Shown here piece after piece: positions 9,505-19,000 of a stretch of 64,000 bases of DNA. The DNA lies in contig NZ_CP060436.1 in the NCBI RefSeq assembly GCF_003590145.2, positions 1,894,001 to 1,958,000 on the forward strand. The letters are read 5' to 3'. Under the pieces are notes generated by a model, which worked only from the letters and a program-made list of their open reading frames with translations, ran no database searches and was not told the DNA's origin. The DNA is from Pseudooceanicola algae (GTDB lineage: Bacteria; Pseudomonadota; Alphaproteobacteria; Rhodobacterales; Rhodobacteraceae). Both the position numbers and the translations under genes were made by a program. Within the stretch, counting starts at the first letter, position 1; the number at the start of each line of letters is the position of its first letter.

Positions 9505-9508
9505 GGGC
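9480..9508 (+). terminator. strong GC hairpin after the GntR gene
   Basis: GCCCCCCG at 9480-9487 pairs with CGGGGGGC at 9501-9508 around a 13-base loop. On the plus strand it is followed by GTCTTTT, so it reads as a terminator for rightward transcripts. On the minus strand, immediately after the GntR stop, it lacks a U-run and may only protect the 3' end. Confidence 0.45.
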
Positions 9509-9514
9509 GTCTTT

Positions 9515-10159
9515 TCAGGCGGCCTTGTTCCCGCTCCAGATGTGTCTGTCGGTGAGGCCTGCGATGCGTTCGATGAGGGTTGAGAGGGCCTGTCCTTCGG
9601 CGGCGATGCTCAGGGCCTGCATGCTGGAGGTGAACAGGGCCCAGTGGGCTTGGGGATCCGTGCGGATATCATGCGCGCGCCAGCGCATCACGCGCCAGAA
9701 GGCGGCCGTTCCGGCGGCGCGGATGACCTGGTCGGGGACGTCCTCGACGATCGCCATGTGAACGCCGGTAGTCAACCTGACGTAGTCGTCCGCCGTCTTG
9801 TCTCCGGCGCCGTTCAGAACGGCCACGACGCCGCTCAGCTCGATCCGGGTTCTGGCTTGCAGGGGGATGCCGTCGCAGTGCCGCGCCGCGATCAGCATGA
9901 AGTCCCGGTAGAGCGCCAGGCAGCTTTGACGCGAATCCTCGGCAAGGCGCACAACCTCCGCCCCGATGCTGGGCTTCACTTCCACCAGCCCTTCGCGGAC
10001 CAGCTGCTGGACGACCTGACGGACCGGAGTCCGCGACAATCCGAACTCCTGCGCCAGCTTGCTTTCGAACAGCGCAAAGCTCTCCGTGGGCGGCGTCAGG
10101 CAGATCCGCATGCGCAGCGCATCCAGGATGGATTGATGTGTGGCGGTCTCTAAGGGCAT
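9515..10159 (-). CDS. GntR-family transcriptional regulator, FCD-like
   Basis: A 214-residue regulator. The winged-helix DNA-binding domain is at the N-terminus (LAQEFGLSRTPVRQVVQQLVREGLVEVKP, about residues 33-61) and is followed by an all-helical effector domain of FCD type. The start at 10159 is favoured by GGGAG 8 nt upstream; an ATG five codons earlier (10174) overlaps that ribosome-binding site. It is divergent from sqdB with 332 bp between them, and that gap carries a perfect GTATA-N4-TATAC inverted repeat and a second TATACAGG site, so autoregulation and control of sqdB are plausible. Confidence 0.87.
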   Translation of the reverse strand: MPLETATHQSILDALRMRICLTPPTESFALFESKLAQEFGLSRTPVRQVVQQLVREGLVEVKPSIGAEVVRLAEDSRQSCLALYRDFMLIAARHCDGIPLQARTRIELSGVVAVLNGAGDKTADDYVRLTTGVHMAIVEDVPDQVIRAAGTAAFWRVMRWRAHDIRTDPQAHWALFTSSMQALSIAAEGQALSTLIERIAGLTDRHIWSGNKAA

Positions 10160-10181
10160 ATGCCGATCTCCCATGTTTCGC

Positions 10182-10195
10182 GTATAGCGGTATAC
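10182..10195. promoter_or_regulatory. GntR operator candidate GTATA-GCGG-TATAC
   Basis: A perfect inverted repeat, five bases each side of a four-base spacer, lies 23 bp before the GntR start codon. The nonamer GTATACAGG at 10190-10198 recurs exactly at 10347-10355, 157 bp away on the same strand and 137 bp before sqdB. Two related sites flanking a divergent promoter region suit a dimeric GntR protein. Confidence 0.55.
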
Positions 10196-10346
10196 AGGCG
10201 ACCTGATTTCCGGACAAGCCCACTGCCCCCCGACTATCCGTCCAAAGGGCCGACCTACCCCTTCGGATAGGCTTTGGAGCAAAGGAGTAACCATGTTTGT
10301 AGGGGTTTGACAGCCGGTCCGACTTGGCGCTAAACCGCCAACACCA

Positions 10347-10355
10347 GTATACAGG
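10347..10355. promoter_or_regulatory. second GTATACAGG site
   Basis: This is an exact repeat of the right half of the operator candidate at 10182-10195, extended by AGG, in the same divergent gap. It contains the 6-base palindrome GTATAC. It may be the sqdB-proximal operator for the neighbouring GntR protein. Confidence 0.4.
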
Positions 10356-10491
10356 TTGTTAACCAACCAAAGCTGGACGCAATTGCCTGAGGGACCCGGA
10401 CAGCGCAGCGACATCCGCCGCGCCTCCCCCGATCAGGCTTAAGGTAACTTGGTTTGATGGTCGGACCTGTCCCGGCCCAAAGGATACGAAC

Positions 10492-11706
10492 ATGAACAAC
10501 ATCCTCGTACTCGGCGGCGACGGTTTCTGCGGTTGGCCGACGGCTCTGCACCTCTCGGCCCAGGGCCATCGCGTCACCATCGCCGACAACCTGTCGCGCC
10601 GGGACATCGACGTCGCGCTTGGCGCCGACAGCCTGACCCCGATCGCCTCGGCAGAAGAGCGCGTCGCAGCCTGGAAAGAGGTCTCCGGCAAGGACATCGC
10701 CTTCCACAAGGTCGACGTATCCGACTTCGACGCCCTGCACGCCCTGCTGGCCGAGCTGCGTCCCGACACCATCATCCAGTTCGCCGAACAACGCGCCGCG
10801 CCCTATTCCATGAAGGACGCCGCCGGCAAGATCTACACCGTCAACAACAACATCAACGCCACCCACAACCTGCTGGTCGCCACCACCGAGCTGGGCCTGG
10901 ACGCGCATATCGTCCACCTCGGCACCATGGGCGTCTACGGCTATGACGGCGACGGCCTGGAGATCCCGGAAGGCTATCTCGACGTCTATGTGCCCGGCGA
11001 CAACCGCGAGATCTTCAAGCGCTCGATCCTCTACCCGACCAACCCGGGCAGCGTCTACCACATGACCAAGTCGATGGATCAGCTGCTGTTCCAGTTCTAC
11101 GCCAAGAACGACAAGCTGCGCATCACCGACCTGCACCAGGGCATCGTCTGGGGCACCCAGACCGAAGAGACCCGGATGGACGAGCGTCTGGTGAACCGCT
11201 TCGACTATGACGGCGACTACGGCACCGTGCTGAACCGCTTCCTGATGCAGGCCGCTGTCGGTCACCCGCTGACGGTGCATGGCACCGGCGGCCAGACCCG
11301 CGCCTTCATCAACATCCAGGACACCGTGCAATGCGTCGCCCTGGCCGTGGCCAACCCGCCCGAAGCCGGCTCGCGCGTCGAGATCCGCAACCAGATGACC
11401 GAGACCCACCGCGTCCGTGATCTGGCCCACATGGTGGCCCGCGTCACCGGTGCCACCGTCGCCATGGTCGACAACCCGCGCAACGAAGCCGCAGAGAACG
11501 ACCTGCGCGTCTCGAACCGCTCCTTCATCGACCTCGGCCTCGACCCGATCACCCTGGAGCAGGGCCTGCTGGGCGAAACGCTGGAGATCTCGCGGAAATA
11601 CGCGGATCGCTGCCGTATGGACATGATCCCCTGCCTGTCGACCTGGACCCAGAACCAGCGTCCCGGTGTCGTCACCGCCGAAGAGGCCATCCACAACGCC
11701 GCCTGA
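10492..11706 (+). CDS. sqdB: UDP-sulfoquinovose synthase
   Basis: This enzyme converts UDP-glucose and sulfite to UDP-sulfoquinovose, the sulfonated sugar donor for sulfolipid (SQDG). The 404-residue protein closely follows the SQD1/SqdB pattern of an extended short-chain dehydrogenase: NAD-binding GGDGFCGWPTALHLS at the N-terminus, DNLSRRDID, FAEQRAAPYSMKD, the active-site threonine in LGTMGVYG, the Tyr-Lys pair in YHMTK, and the late block LNRFLMQAAVGHPLTVHG. AAGGA lies 7 nt before the ATG. No sulfolipid glycosyltransferase (SqdD/SqdX-like) is adjacent; a BcsB-like protein and a GT2 polysaccharide synthase follow on the same strand, so the sugar may feed a polysaccharide as well as or instead of a lipid. 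Confidence 0.93.
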   Translation: MNNILVLGGDGFCGWPTALHLSAQGHRVTIADNLSRRDIDVALGADSLTPIASAEERVAAWKEVSGKDIAFHKVDVSDFDALHALLAELRPDTIIQFAEQRAAPYSMKDAAGKIYTVNNNINATHNLLVATTELGLDAHIVHLGTMGVYGYDGDGLEIPEGYLDVYVPGDNREIFKRSILYPTNPGSVYHMTKSMDQLLFQFYAKNDKLRITDLHQGIVWGTQTEETRMDERLVNRFDYDGDYGTVLNRFLMQAAVGHPLTVHGTGGQTRAFINIQDTVQCVALAVANPPEAGSRVEIRNQMTETHRVRDLAHMVARVTGATVAMVDNPRNEAAENDLRVSNRSFIDLGLDPITLEQGLLGETLEISRKYADRCRMDMIPCLSTWTQNQRPGVVTAEEAIHNAA

Positions 11707-11873
11707 GCGTCCTCGGGTCGCCATGGGATCGCCACAGGATCGGGCCCGCATCCGGGCCTGACCGCAAGATCCCGCGCGCGCACCGCCTGAAATGCAGATG
11801 CCAGATCCCGGCTCCGGGGTCTGGCCACATGCCTGCCCTGCCGGTCTCCTCCCGGCCCTCTGGTCCCTCTCCA

Positions 11874-11912
11874 TCTGGCCTCTCCTTCTGGCCTCTCCTT
11901 CTGGCCTCTCCA
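11874..11912. repeat. 13-bp pyrimidine-rich tandem repeat, three units
   Basis: TCTGGCCTCTCCT is repeated three times at 11874-11886, 11887-11899 and 11900-11912 (the last ends in A), with a degenerate copy just before. It lies in the 287-bp gap between sqdB and the BcsB-like gene. The same gap has a GGCCCG-CATC-CGGGCC hairpin at 11743-11758 without a T-run. The repeat could vary in copy number and alter spacing upstream of the polysaccharide genes. Confidence 0.7.
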
Positions 11913-11993
11913 TTCTGCTCCCCCGGCGCCCACCTGCCGTGCGGAGACTCTGCACATCCTCCGGGTCTGCTCCGGTAAAAGGTTCTTCTTGCC

Positions 11994-13634
11994 ATGCGTA
12001 TGATCGGTCTCGCCCTTGTCGTCTTCATCTTCGCCGGAGCCGCCGTGGCCCTGTCCATGATCGGTGTCCGCGATCTGGGCGCGCGGGCGGAAGCCCTGCT
12101 GCGCCCGACCGGCCTGGTCTTCGAGGAAACCGTCGCCCAGGACGCCCCCGAGGGCGAAGAGGCGACCATCCTGCGCGCCTGGCCGCGTCAGGCCATGGTG
12201 ATGTCGGGCCTGCCCGCCTACCAGGGCGCGCGCTTTGCCCTGCCCCGGGACGCCCGCCCCCTGGGCGGGATCCTGCATGTCGATGCCACCGCCCAGGTCA
12301 GCGACGGCGCCGACGCCATGCTGCGGATCTCGATCGACAACATGCGCCGCGCCGAAGTGCTGCTGGCCCCCGGTGACACGCGCCGCAGCTTCCAGATCCC
12401 GCTGACGGCGATGGAACTGTCCGGCGGCCTGCTGCCGGTCTCCTTCAGCCTGCAGGGCCGGGGCGCCGAAGGCCCCTGCTCTGCCCCCGGCATCGGCGCC
12501 GTGGTCGAGATCGAGCCCACCACCCGCATCGAACTGATCGTCGACGAACCGCTGGACAGCGTGACCGACCGGGCCATTTCCTGGGGCTCCGTCGCCCGCG
12601 TCGGCTGGCCGCGCTGGCTGGTCGCCTCCGAACAGCCCAAGCGGCTGGCGCTGGCGGCCGACCTGCTGCGCGACGGTCAGCCCGTCCAGTTCTGGGACGG
12701 CCCCGACGCCGAAGCCCTGAGCACGGACGAGCTGCGCGCCCTGGCCACCACCCTGGCGGCCAATGGGTCCGCCCTGCCCGGCGTGGCCACCGACACCAGA
12801 ACCCGCCTCGGCGTCCCCGTCGGCTTCCCCATGGCCCTGACCGATCAGGCGGCCAATGACGGGCTGCGCCGCTTTACCCGCAGCACCACCTGGCGCGCCC
12901 GGATCGAAGCCGAGGACATGCCCGCTAGCGAAGTCCCCGGCCGCCTGGACCTTGGTCTCTACCTCGGCCCGCTGCCTGCCCAAGCCCATTGGACCGTGAC
13001 CGTGCAGATGAACGGCCGCCTCGTGCAGGCCGACCGGGTGACCGGTGGCGAACACGATTACCAGCGCCGCATCACCCTGCCGACCATCGCCCCGCGCGAA
13101 GCGGCCAGCCTGGAGATCACCGCAAGCTCGGATTACGAGATCGAAGGCATCTGCAACGACGGCCCCGAACTGCTGGCCGAGATGCGCCCCACGACCCTGC
13201 TGCAGGGCGCAGGCGCCGCACAGGATGACCTCGAGGTCCTTCGCATGACCCTGGCGCAGACCGAAAGCCAGCTGGACGTCGCGCTCGGCTCGGCCCTGAC
13301 CGCGCCCGAAGCGATGCGCGCGGCCCGGATGCTGACCGCCCTTGCCCCGCAGGGTCTGGCCCTGGTGGCGGGGGCCGATGACAACCAGCCTCAGGCCCAC
13401 CCTCAGGCCCTGGCCCATGCCGGCCTGCCGCCCGCCGAGATGCTGACGGCCGCGCTTGACCGGGACGACGAAAGCCATTGGCTGCTCTGGAGCGAACCGG
13501 TCAGCGGTGTCACCTATGCCCGCGCCCTGCGCGACGCCGGGGACCTGACCGACCTGCCCGCCCGTCCCGTCACCCTGTTCGTCACCCTGCCGGTGCGCAG
13601 CCTGGCTGCGGGTGATCTGCGGAGCACGCAATAA
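11994..13634 (+). CDS. BcsB-like periplasmic polysaccharide synthase subunit
   Basis: A 546-residue exported protein with an N-terminal hydrophobic segment (residues 3-22). The body reads like BcsB, the periplasmic partner of cellulose synthase: jelly-roll type stretches such as ARFALPRDARPLGGILHVDA, a region of short conserved turns ending in CSAPGIGAVVEIEPTTRIEL, and a second half of similar style with YEIEGICNDGPELLAEMRPT. It is shorter than BcsB, which commonly runs 700-800 residues, and I see no C-terminal membrane anchor. Its stop overlaps the GT2 start by one base (TAATG), which strongly supports a shared complex. The ribosome-binding site is weak. BcsB similarity is by fold pattern, so the name is provisional. 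Confidence 0.62.
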   Translation: MRMIGLALVVFIFAGAAVALSMIGVRDLGARAEALLRPTGLVFEETVAQDAPEGEEATILRAWPRQAMVMSGLPAYQGARFALPRDARPLGGILHVDATAQVSDGADAMLRISIDNMRRAEVLLAPGDTRRSFQIPLTAMELSGGLLPVSFSLQGRGAEGPCSAPGIGAVVEIEPTTRIELIVDEPLDSVTDRAISWGSVARVGWPRWLVASEQPKRLALAADLLRDGQPVQFWDGPDAEALSTDELRALATTLAANGSALPGVATDTRTRLGVPVGFPMALTDQAANDGLRRFTRSTTWRARIEAEDMPASEVPGRLDLGLYLGPLPAQAHWTVTVQMNGRLVQADRVTGGEHDYQRRITLPTIAPREAASLEITASSDYEIEGICNDGPELLAEMRPTTLLQGAGAAQDDLEVLRMTLAQTESQLDVALGSALTAPEAMRAARMLTALAPQGLALVAGADDNQPQAHPQALAHAGLPPAEMLTAALDRDDESHWLLWSEPVSGVTYARALRDAGDLTDLPARPVTLFVTLPVRSLAAGDLRSTQ

Positions 13635-15577
13635 TGGCCGACACCGCCAGCCCAAAGGACACCGCCACCCCGGAGACCGCCGCCCCTGAGGCCATTGCCG
13701 CCCCCGAAGGCGCCGGGTCCGAAGGCACGACCGGATCGGAAAGCGCCGACGCCGCGGACAACCGCGACCAGATCGCCTTTCATTCGGTCGACAGCGCCCC
13801 CAAGCGCTTTGCCGTCTTCGTGCCGCAATGGAAGGGCCTCGCGGTCCTCGGCCTGTTCTGCCTGGTCTCGACCCTGCTGCTCTGGCTCAAGTCCGCCTAC
13901 CTGACCAACAGCATCTTCCCCCATCACGACCTCGTGGTCACCCAGTTCGCGGGTAACCATTCGATCGCCGTGCGGATCTTCGTGATCTCCTTCTACATCG
14001 CCTTCTCGGCCTTCGCGGCCGCCTCCCTGCTGGGCCGGGTGCTCTTTGCGCTGGACCTGCTGCTGACCTATGCGGTGCTCTGCGCGGCCTTCGACATGAC
14101 CGGCGCCCTGGCGGCCTGGAGCCTCGATCTGACCTATTCGCTGCACTTCGTGGAAATCGTCAGCGGCATCACCGGCTTTGCCGTCTATTCCTTCAAGCTG
14201 ATGGAACGCGGCCATATGCCCTCGCGCATTCCCGTCGAACACCGCCCCAAGCAGATGCGCCGCGCCTTCCTGAGGCTCGGCTTTGCGCTGATCCTGGCGG
14301 GCGGCCTGTCGATCTGGGTCGGCGGCATGGACCTGGAAATCGTGAAATGGATGCGCGAAGTCACGCTTCTGGGCGGCATCGGTCCCGGCGTCTTCCTGTT
14401 CCTGCCGGTCTGTTTCTTCACCCTCTACGGGTTTGCCCTGTGGGACGACTGGCGCCAGCGGCACCGGGTCTTTGCCCCCGACATCAGCGTCATCGTGCCC
14501 GCCCACAACGAAGAATACATCATCGAGCGCACCATCCAGGGCCTCGACCGGGCCGCCGCGAACTATGCCGGTCAGGTCCATATCCTGATCATGGAGAACA
14601 ACTCCACCGACGACACCGCCGCCATCGCCGCCCGGGCCCTGGCCGCCTGCGAAAGCGCGACAGGCCGGGTCATCCCGGTGCCCACACCGGGCAAATCCAA
14701 TGCGCTGAACGCCGGGCTGGACGCGGCCGAGACCGAATTCCTGGTCCGCGTCGATGCCGATACCGTGCTGGGCCAAGACAACCTGACCCGCGCCATGCAG
14801 CACTTTGCCGACCCCGCGGTCGGCACCGTCGGCGGCGTGCCGATCCCCCCGGGCGGCGCCCTGTTCGACCGCCCCCGCCTGCTGGAAGTGCTGGTCAAGC
14901 ACGGCTTCTACTCCGTCGCCTTCAGCGCCGTCGAAAGCGTCGTCGGCATCCCCGGCATGTTCGTCGTCTACCGCACCGAACACCCGCGCTACCTCGGCGG
15001 CTTCGTCGAGGGCATGAACGGCGAGGACACCGACATCTCGCTGCGGATCGGAGAGCTCGGCTTTCATTCCGTGGTCGATCCCAAGATCCGCTATGTCTCG
15101 GAAGTGCCGGCAACCTATGGCCATATGCGCGAACAGCGGATGCGCTGGTTCCGCTCGGTCTACCACGTCAGCTCGCGTTGCCGCGACCTGATCTATTCCG
15201 ACTGGCCCACCCTGCGCGGCAAGGTGCTGCTGCCCTTCATGCTGGTCAATTCCGGCCGCCGGGCCATGCTGGTGCCGCTGATCCTGTTCGGCGTCATCGA
15301 ATACGCCGGCGGCTTCAACCCCGGAAGCCCGCTTGCCTGGCAGGCCGTCGTCGCCGTCATGATCGGCGCCCCCGCCATGATGGCCGTCGTCGCCGCCCTC
15401 TTCAACGGCATGCCAAAGGCAATCCTCAACCTGCCACACTACCTCCTCTTCCGCATCCTGCGCGCCTACTTCACCCTCGAATCCATGCTCTCAATCTCGA
15501 TCCGCACAAACCGGGAAGACATCGCACGCGCATACCTGCGAAACATCATCCCGGATAAACCCGTCAGGGTCGCATGA
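13634..15577 (+). CDS. membrane GT2 glycosyltransferase, BcsA-like polysaccharide synthase
   Basis: A processive-type family 2 glycosyltransferase of 647 residues. It has an Ala/Pro/Thr-rich N-terminal tail (residues 1-45), several membrane helices before the catalytic domain (about 68-88, 112-134, 140-160, 215-232, 250-272), a cytoplasmic GT-A domain with VIVPAHNEE (about 287), the metal-binding DADT (374-377), the acceptor/base motif GED (463-465) and QRMRW (501-505), and more helices at the C-terminus. These are the D, DxD, ED, Q(R)xRW motifs of cellulose/hyaluronan-type synthases. No PilZ domain is visible, so cyclic-di-GMP control through this subunit is not expected. It is coupled to the BcsB-like gene and downstream of sqdB. 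Confidence 0.85.
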   Translation: MADTASPKDTATPETAAPEAIAAPEGAGSEGTTGSESADAADNRDQIAFHSVDSAPKRFAVFVPQWKGLAVLGLFCLVSTLLLWLKSAYLTNSIFPHHDLVVTQFAGNHSIAVRIFVISFYIAFSAFAAASLLGRVLFALDLLLTYAVLCAAFDMTGALAAWSLDLTYSLHFVEIVSGITGFAVYSFKLMERGHMPSRIPVEHRPKQMRRAFLRLGFALILAGGLSIWVGGMDLEIVKWMREVTLLGGIGPGVFLFLPVCFFTLYGFALWDDWRQRHRVFAPDISVIVPAHNEEYIIERTIQGLDRAAANYAGQVHILIMENNSTDDTAAIAARALAACESATGRVIPVPTPGKSNALNAGLDAAETEFLVRVDADTVLGQDNLTRAMQHFADPAVGTVGGVPIPPGGALFDRPRLLEVLVKHGFYSVAFSAVESVVGIPGMFVVYRTEHPRYLGGFVEGMNGEDTDISLRIGELGFHSVVDPKIRYVSEVPATYGHMREQRMRWFRSVYHVSSRCRDLIYSDWPTLRGKVLLPFMLVNSGRRAMLVPLILFGVIEYAGGFNPGSPLAWQAVVAVMIGAPAMMAVVAALFNGMPKAILNLPHYLLFRILRAYFTLESMLSISIRTNREDIARAYLRNIIPDKPVRVA

Positions 15578-15610
15578 CAAAACAACTCAAAAACTGAAAA
15601 TACAAAAACG

Positions 15611-16045
15611 TCAAAAAAACCGAAAAAGGCTCGGCATCGTCGTCGGCGCAGGGGACATCCCAGGCGAAACGCTCAAGGCCCCGGAGCCGTGGATCAGGCC
15701 GCTGCAGCCGATGACGAGGATATCGCAAGGTGGCCCCTCGACCGGCATGGACCCCGTTGCCTCGTGGGTCTCAGTGTCGATCCGCCGCACGAGGCTGTTG
15801 TTCGGATCGGCAAGCGCGATGCGATCCCCGACCATGGCCTGACGCGGGCGCAGATCGACCGATGCCCCTCTGTCCAACAGGGCTGCGTGCCCCGGACCGA
15901 AGGTCACTTCACCCAGAGCGGCCGCGCCCCCATGACGGCCCGGTCCTGCCGGAAATCTTTCGCAACAGACCGGACAGGAGCGGGACGCGCAGCCCGCAAG
16001 CGCCTCCCGCAGCCTGGTTCCGTCAGTCTGCCATGGAAATACCAT
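15611..16045 (-). CDS. hypothetical 144-residue protein, uncertain
   Basis: The open frame begins inside the 3' end of the caspase gene (overlap 23 bp) and runs toward the GT2 gene. Its middle and end look protein-like (AMVGDRIALADPNNSLVRR, then PCDILVIGCSGLIHGSG) and third positions are GC-rich, but the beginning is Cys/Arg-rich and there is no clear ribosome-binding site. The C-terminus is encoded by T-rich sequence that may instead be part of a terminator: the plus strand at 15580-15625 is an A-rich tract, unusual in this genome. It may be a small downstream member of the protease operon or nothing. I recognise no family. Confidence 0.3.
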   Translation of the reverse strand: MVFPWQTDGTRLREALAGCASRSCPVCCERFPAGPGRHGGAAALGEVTFGPGHAALLDRGASVDLRPRQAMVGDRIALADPNNSLVRRIDTETHEATGSMPVEGPPCDILVIGCSGLIHGSGALSVSPGMSPAPTTMPSLFRFF

Positions 16046-19000
16046 AGTCGATGCCCTGGGCCATCATCGGAATGGTCGGCCGTTGCAGGCCCTGGGTCAG
16101 GCGCGGCACTTCGGAGGAGGTATAGATCACCATCTCCTGCAGCGAATTCTGGCCATCTCGATTACCGGTGTCGGCGTCCGCCATTCCCCGAAGCGCCTCG
16201 AGCAAGGCAGCCGTGAAGGCACCGTGGCCACCACCGAAACTGGAATCCTCATAGGCCAGCCCGGACCCCGAGGAGGACGAGAAGACGATCGCACCGGTCC
16301 CCTCTGCCAGCTTCTGCACGGCATCCTCGGATACCACGCGTCCGGCGGCGCCCGAATGGCAGATGTCGATCAGCAGAAGGGCGCTTTGATTCAACGGGCG
16401 GTTTTCCAGGACCGAACGAAAGCGTTCGACCTCCATCCCGGTGTAGGGCCGCGCGAGGTCCGCATCATGGGTGACGAAATAGAGGTTCTGTTCCTCGTCC
16501 GTCACGCCATGCCCGGCGATGAAGACGATGACCACGTCATCGGGGGCCGACTGGGCGAGGAACTCGTTCATCTCGATCCGGACATCGCGTTCGGTGGCCT
16601 CGGCGTCGGTCAGCACCTTGGTGTGCACTTGCGAGAACATGTCGCGGCTCTGGGTTTGCAAAAGCTCGGCAAGGGCCGTCGCATCCTTGGCCGCGAATTC
16701 AAGGTTCTGCGCGGGGTTCTCGTATTCCGACACGCCGACCCCGAAGAACCAGAGCGCCCCCTTGCCGGATTGCACATCCGTCTGCGCCATCTCGCGCTGC
16801 GCCTCGACGCGGAAGGTCGACACCTCGGCGCCGTTCCAGATCAGGCTGGCCTCAATCGTGTTGGCACCGGGGCGCAGATCGAAGCGACGTGACAAGGTGA
16901 CCGTTTCGCTGTCCTCGAAGAAGGATTCCTCTTCGAAGCCGCGCGACCGGACAACCTGACGCCCGTTCAGGACATAGCGGAACTCGGGGTCCGGCAGATC
17001 CGGGCTGTCCTTGGTGACCTTCAACTCGATCATCATGCTGTCTTCTTCGGTTGTCAGGCGGGCCGGAGTGACCTGTTCGACCTGATAGGGCGCATCGAAG
17101 GTATCGGGTTCGACCTTCGGGTCGCGCACATCCTCATCGGTCAGGGCCCCTGCGGTCAGTTTGCGCAACAGGTCCTGCACCAGCGATGGCCTGGAGAACT
17201 GGTTCGCCAGCGCATCGAAGGGCAGGTAATTGTCCCCCAGCGTCCAATAGACCCCTTCGGTCCCCTGCAGCGAGGCGGTGTAATTACCCGCCGGCGTATA
17301 GGCGATCCATTCGCCGTTCGTGAAGGGCATGATCGTCAGCGCGGTTTCCAACCGCGACAGGTCGATGAAATGGATCTTGCTGGTGTGGGTCTGGCCGACA
17401 AGGACGTTGTTGCGCTCGCTCAGGGACAGGCTGCGCAGGCTCATCGGGAAAGTCAGCACCTTGTCGTCCAGCGTGACCCGGTCCCAGAACCAGCGGATCT
17501 TGCGGCCGTCCTCAAGTGTCAGGGAAAAGATCGGATCGTAGGGGGCGGTATCGATACTGCGCGCGGTGGCGACATCGTAGACGCTGTAATTCCCGGTGCC
17601 GCGCACCCTGACCTCTGCCCCCTCTGCCATCACGCTGAAGCCCTCGATGGGCGCGTTTCGGGCGACCGAGGGCAGGGCCGCGCCGGTCTGCACATCAAAG
17701 AGCTGAAGCAGCGCGCTGCTGTCGATCGAATGCCCCAGGCCGTCTGAATAGGAGGTAACCAGCCCAAGCGAGTCGCCCTCAAGGTCGACCCTGGCACGAT
17801 AATTGTAGGCCGCGTCGTAGCGCATCGGCCCGGTGACGATATCGGTGGTGATCCGGCGCAGGGTCTCCATGGTCGCAAGGTCGATGACATGCAGGGTGAT
17901 CTGCGGATCGGCCGCGCCACGGCGGGCGCTGCCCGCCGGCACCGTCGCGACCACGAGCCGGGTGCCGTCCATGGTCAGATCGGCGATTTCGTCTTCAGTC
18001 TGCCAGATCGTGTCGGCGGTGAATTCCGCGCTGTCGAAGATGATCAGGGCACGCTTGTCGTCGCGGATCGCCATGACCTCGGCCGCGCGGTTCGGAACCG
18101 CCAGCCAGCTTCCATCGGGCACGGCGTCAAAGACGTGGACGCGCCGCCCGGTCTGCAGGCTCCAGACCGCGCTGCCGGAGGCGTCAGAGGACAGAACCAA
18201 CCCGCTGTCATCGAAGACATGCACATCCCGCCCGATGGACGAAGCGCTTTCACGGCGCGCGACGACCTCAAGCGTGCGGGTGTCCAGTTCCAGCAGTTCG
18301 TCCCCCGACCCGGTGATGAAACGGTCACCGTCAGGGGTGAACCCACCGCCTTCGATCTTCAGCGGCGACCGGGCAAGGATGGATCCGTCGGTCAGGTCCA
18401 TCAGCAGGACATTCGTATCGGCATCGAACTTCGCGTACATAAGAACCCAGGGTTCGGTGGGATGGGTGTAGATCTTGCGCGCGATCATCGGCAGGCGCCC
18501 CGAGGCGACCTCGGCCCAGTCGTTCTGCCGGTCCCAGACCGTGAAGGAAGAATTGTTCCGGCTGGCGATCAGATAGCGGCCGCTCCGGTCCTGGCCCATG
18601 GCGTGGAACCAGCCCGATTGCGGGATCACACGGGTTTCACCCAGGCCGTCGGGATCCAGCAGGTACATGTCGCCTTGGTTGGCGCCGACCTTTGCCACCA
18701 GGGTGGCGCCATCGTTTGTCCAGGCAAGCTCGGCGGGAATCCTGGCCGTCGTCAGGCGGGAAACCCCGGTCACGGCACGGGCGGCCATGTCATATACACG
18801 GATATACCCCTCGCTCGCGGAAAAGGCGATCCTGTCGCTGAACGGGCTCCAGCTGTAGGATCCGATTTCCCCTTCCAACGCGACCAGATCCACCAACTTG
18901 CCACTGCGCAGATCGTAGAGGTAAAGCGTGTGGCTCACCGCGCCGCCCGGACGTTCGAAGGACGACGCTGAGGCAAGATAGCGCCCGTTGGGAGAAATCT

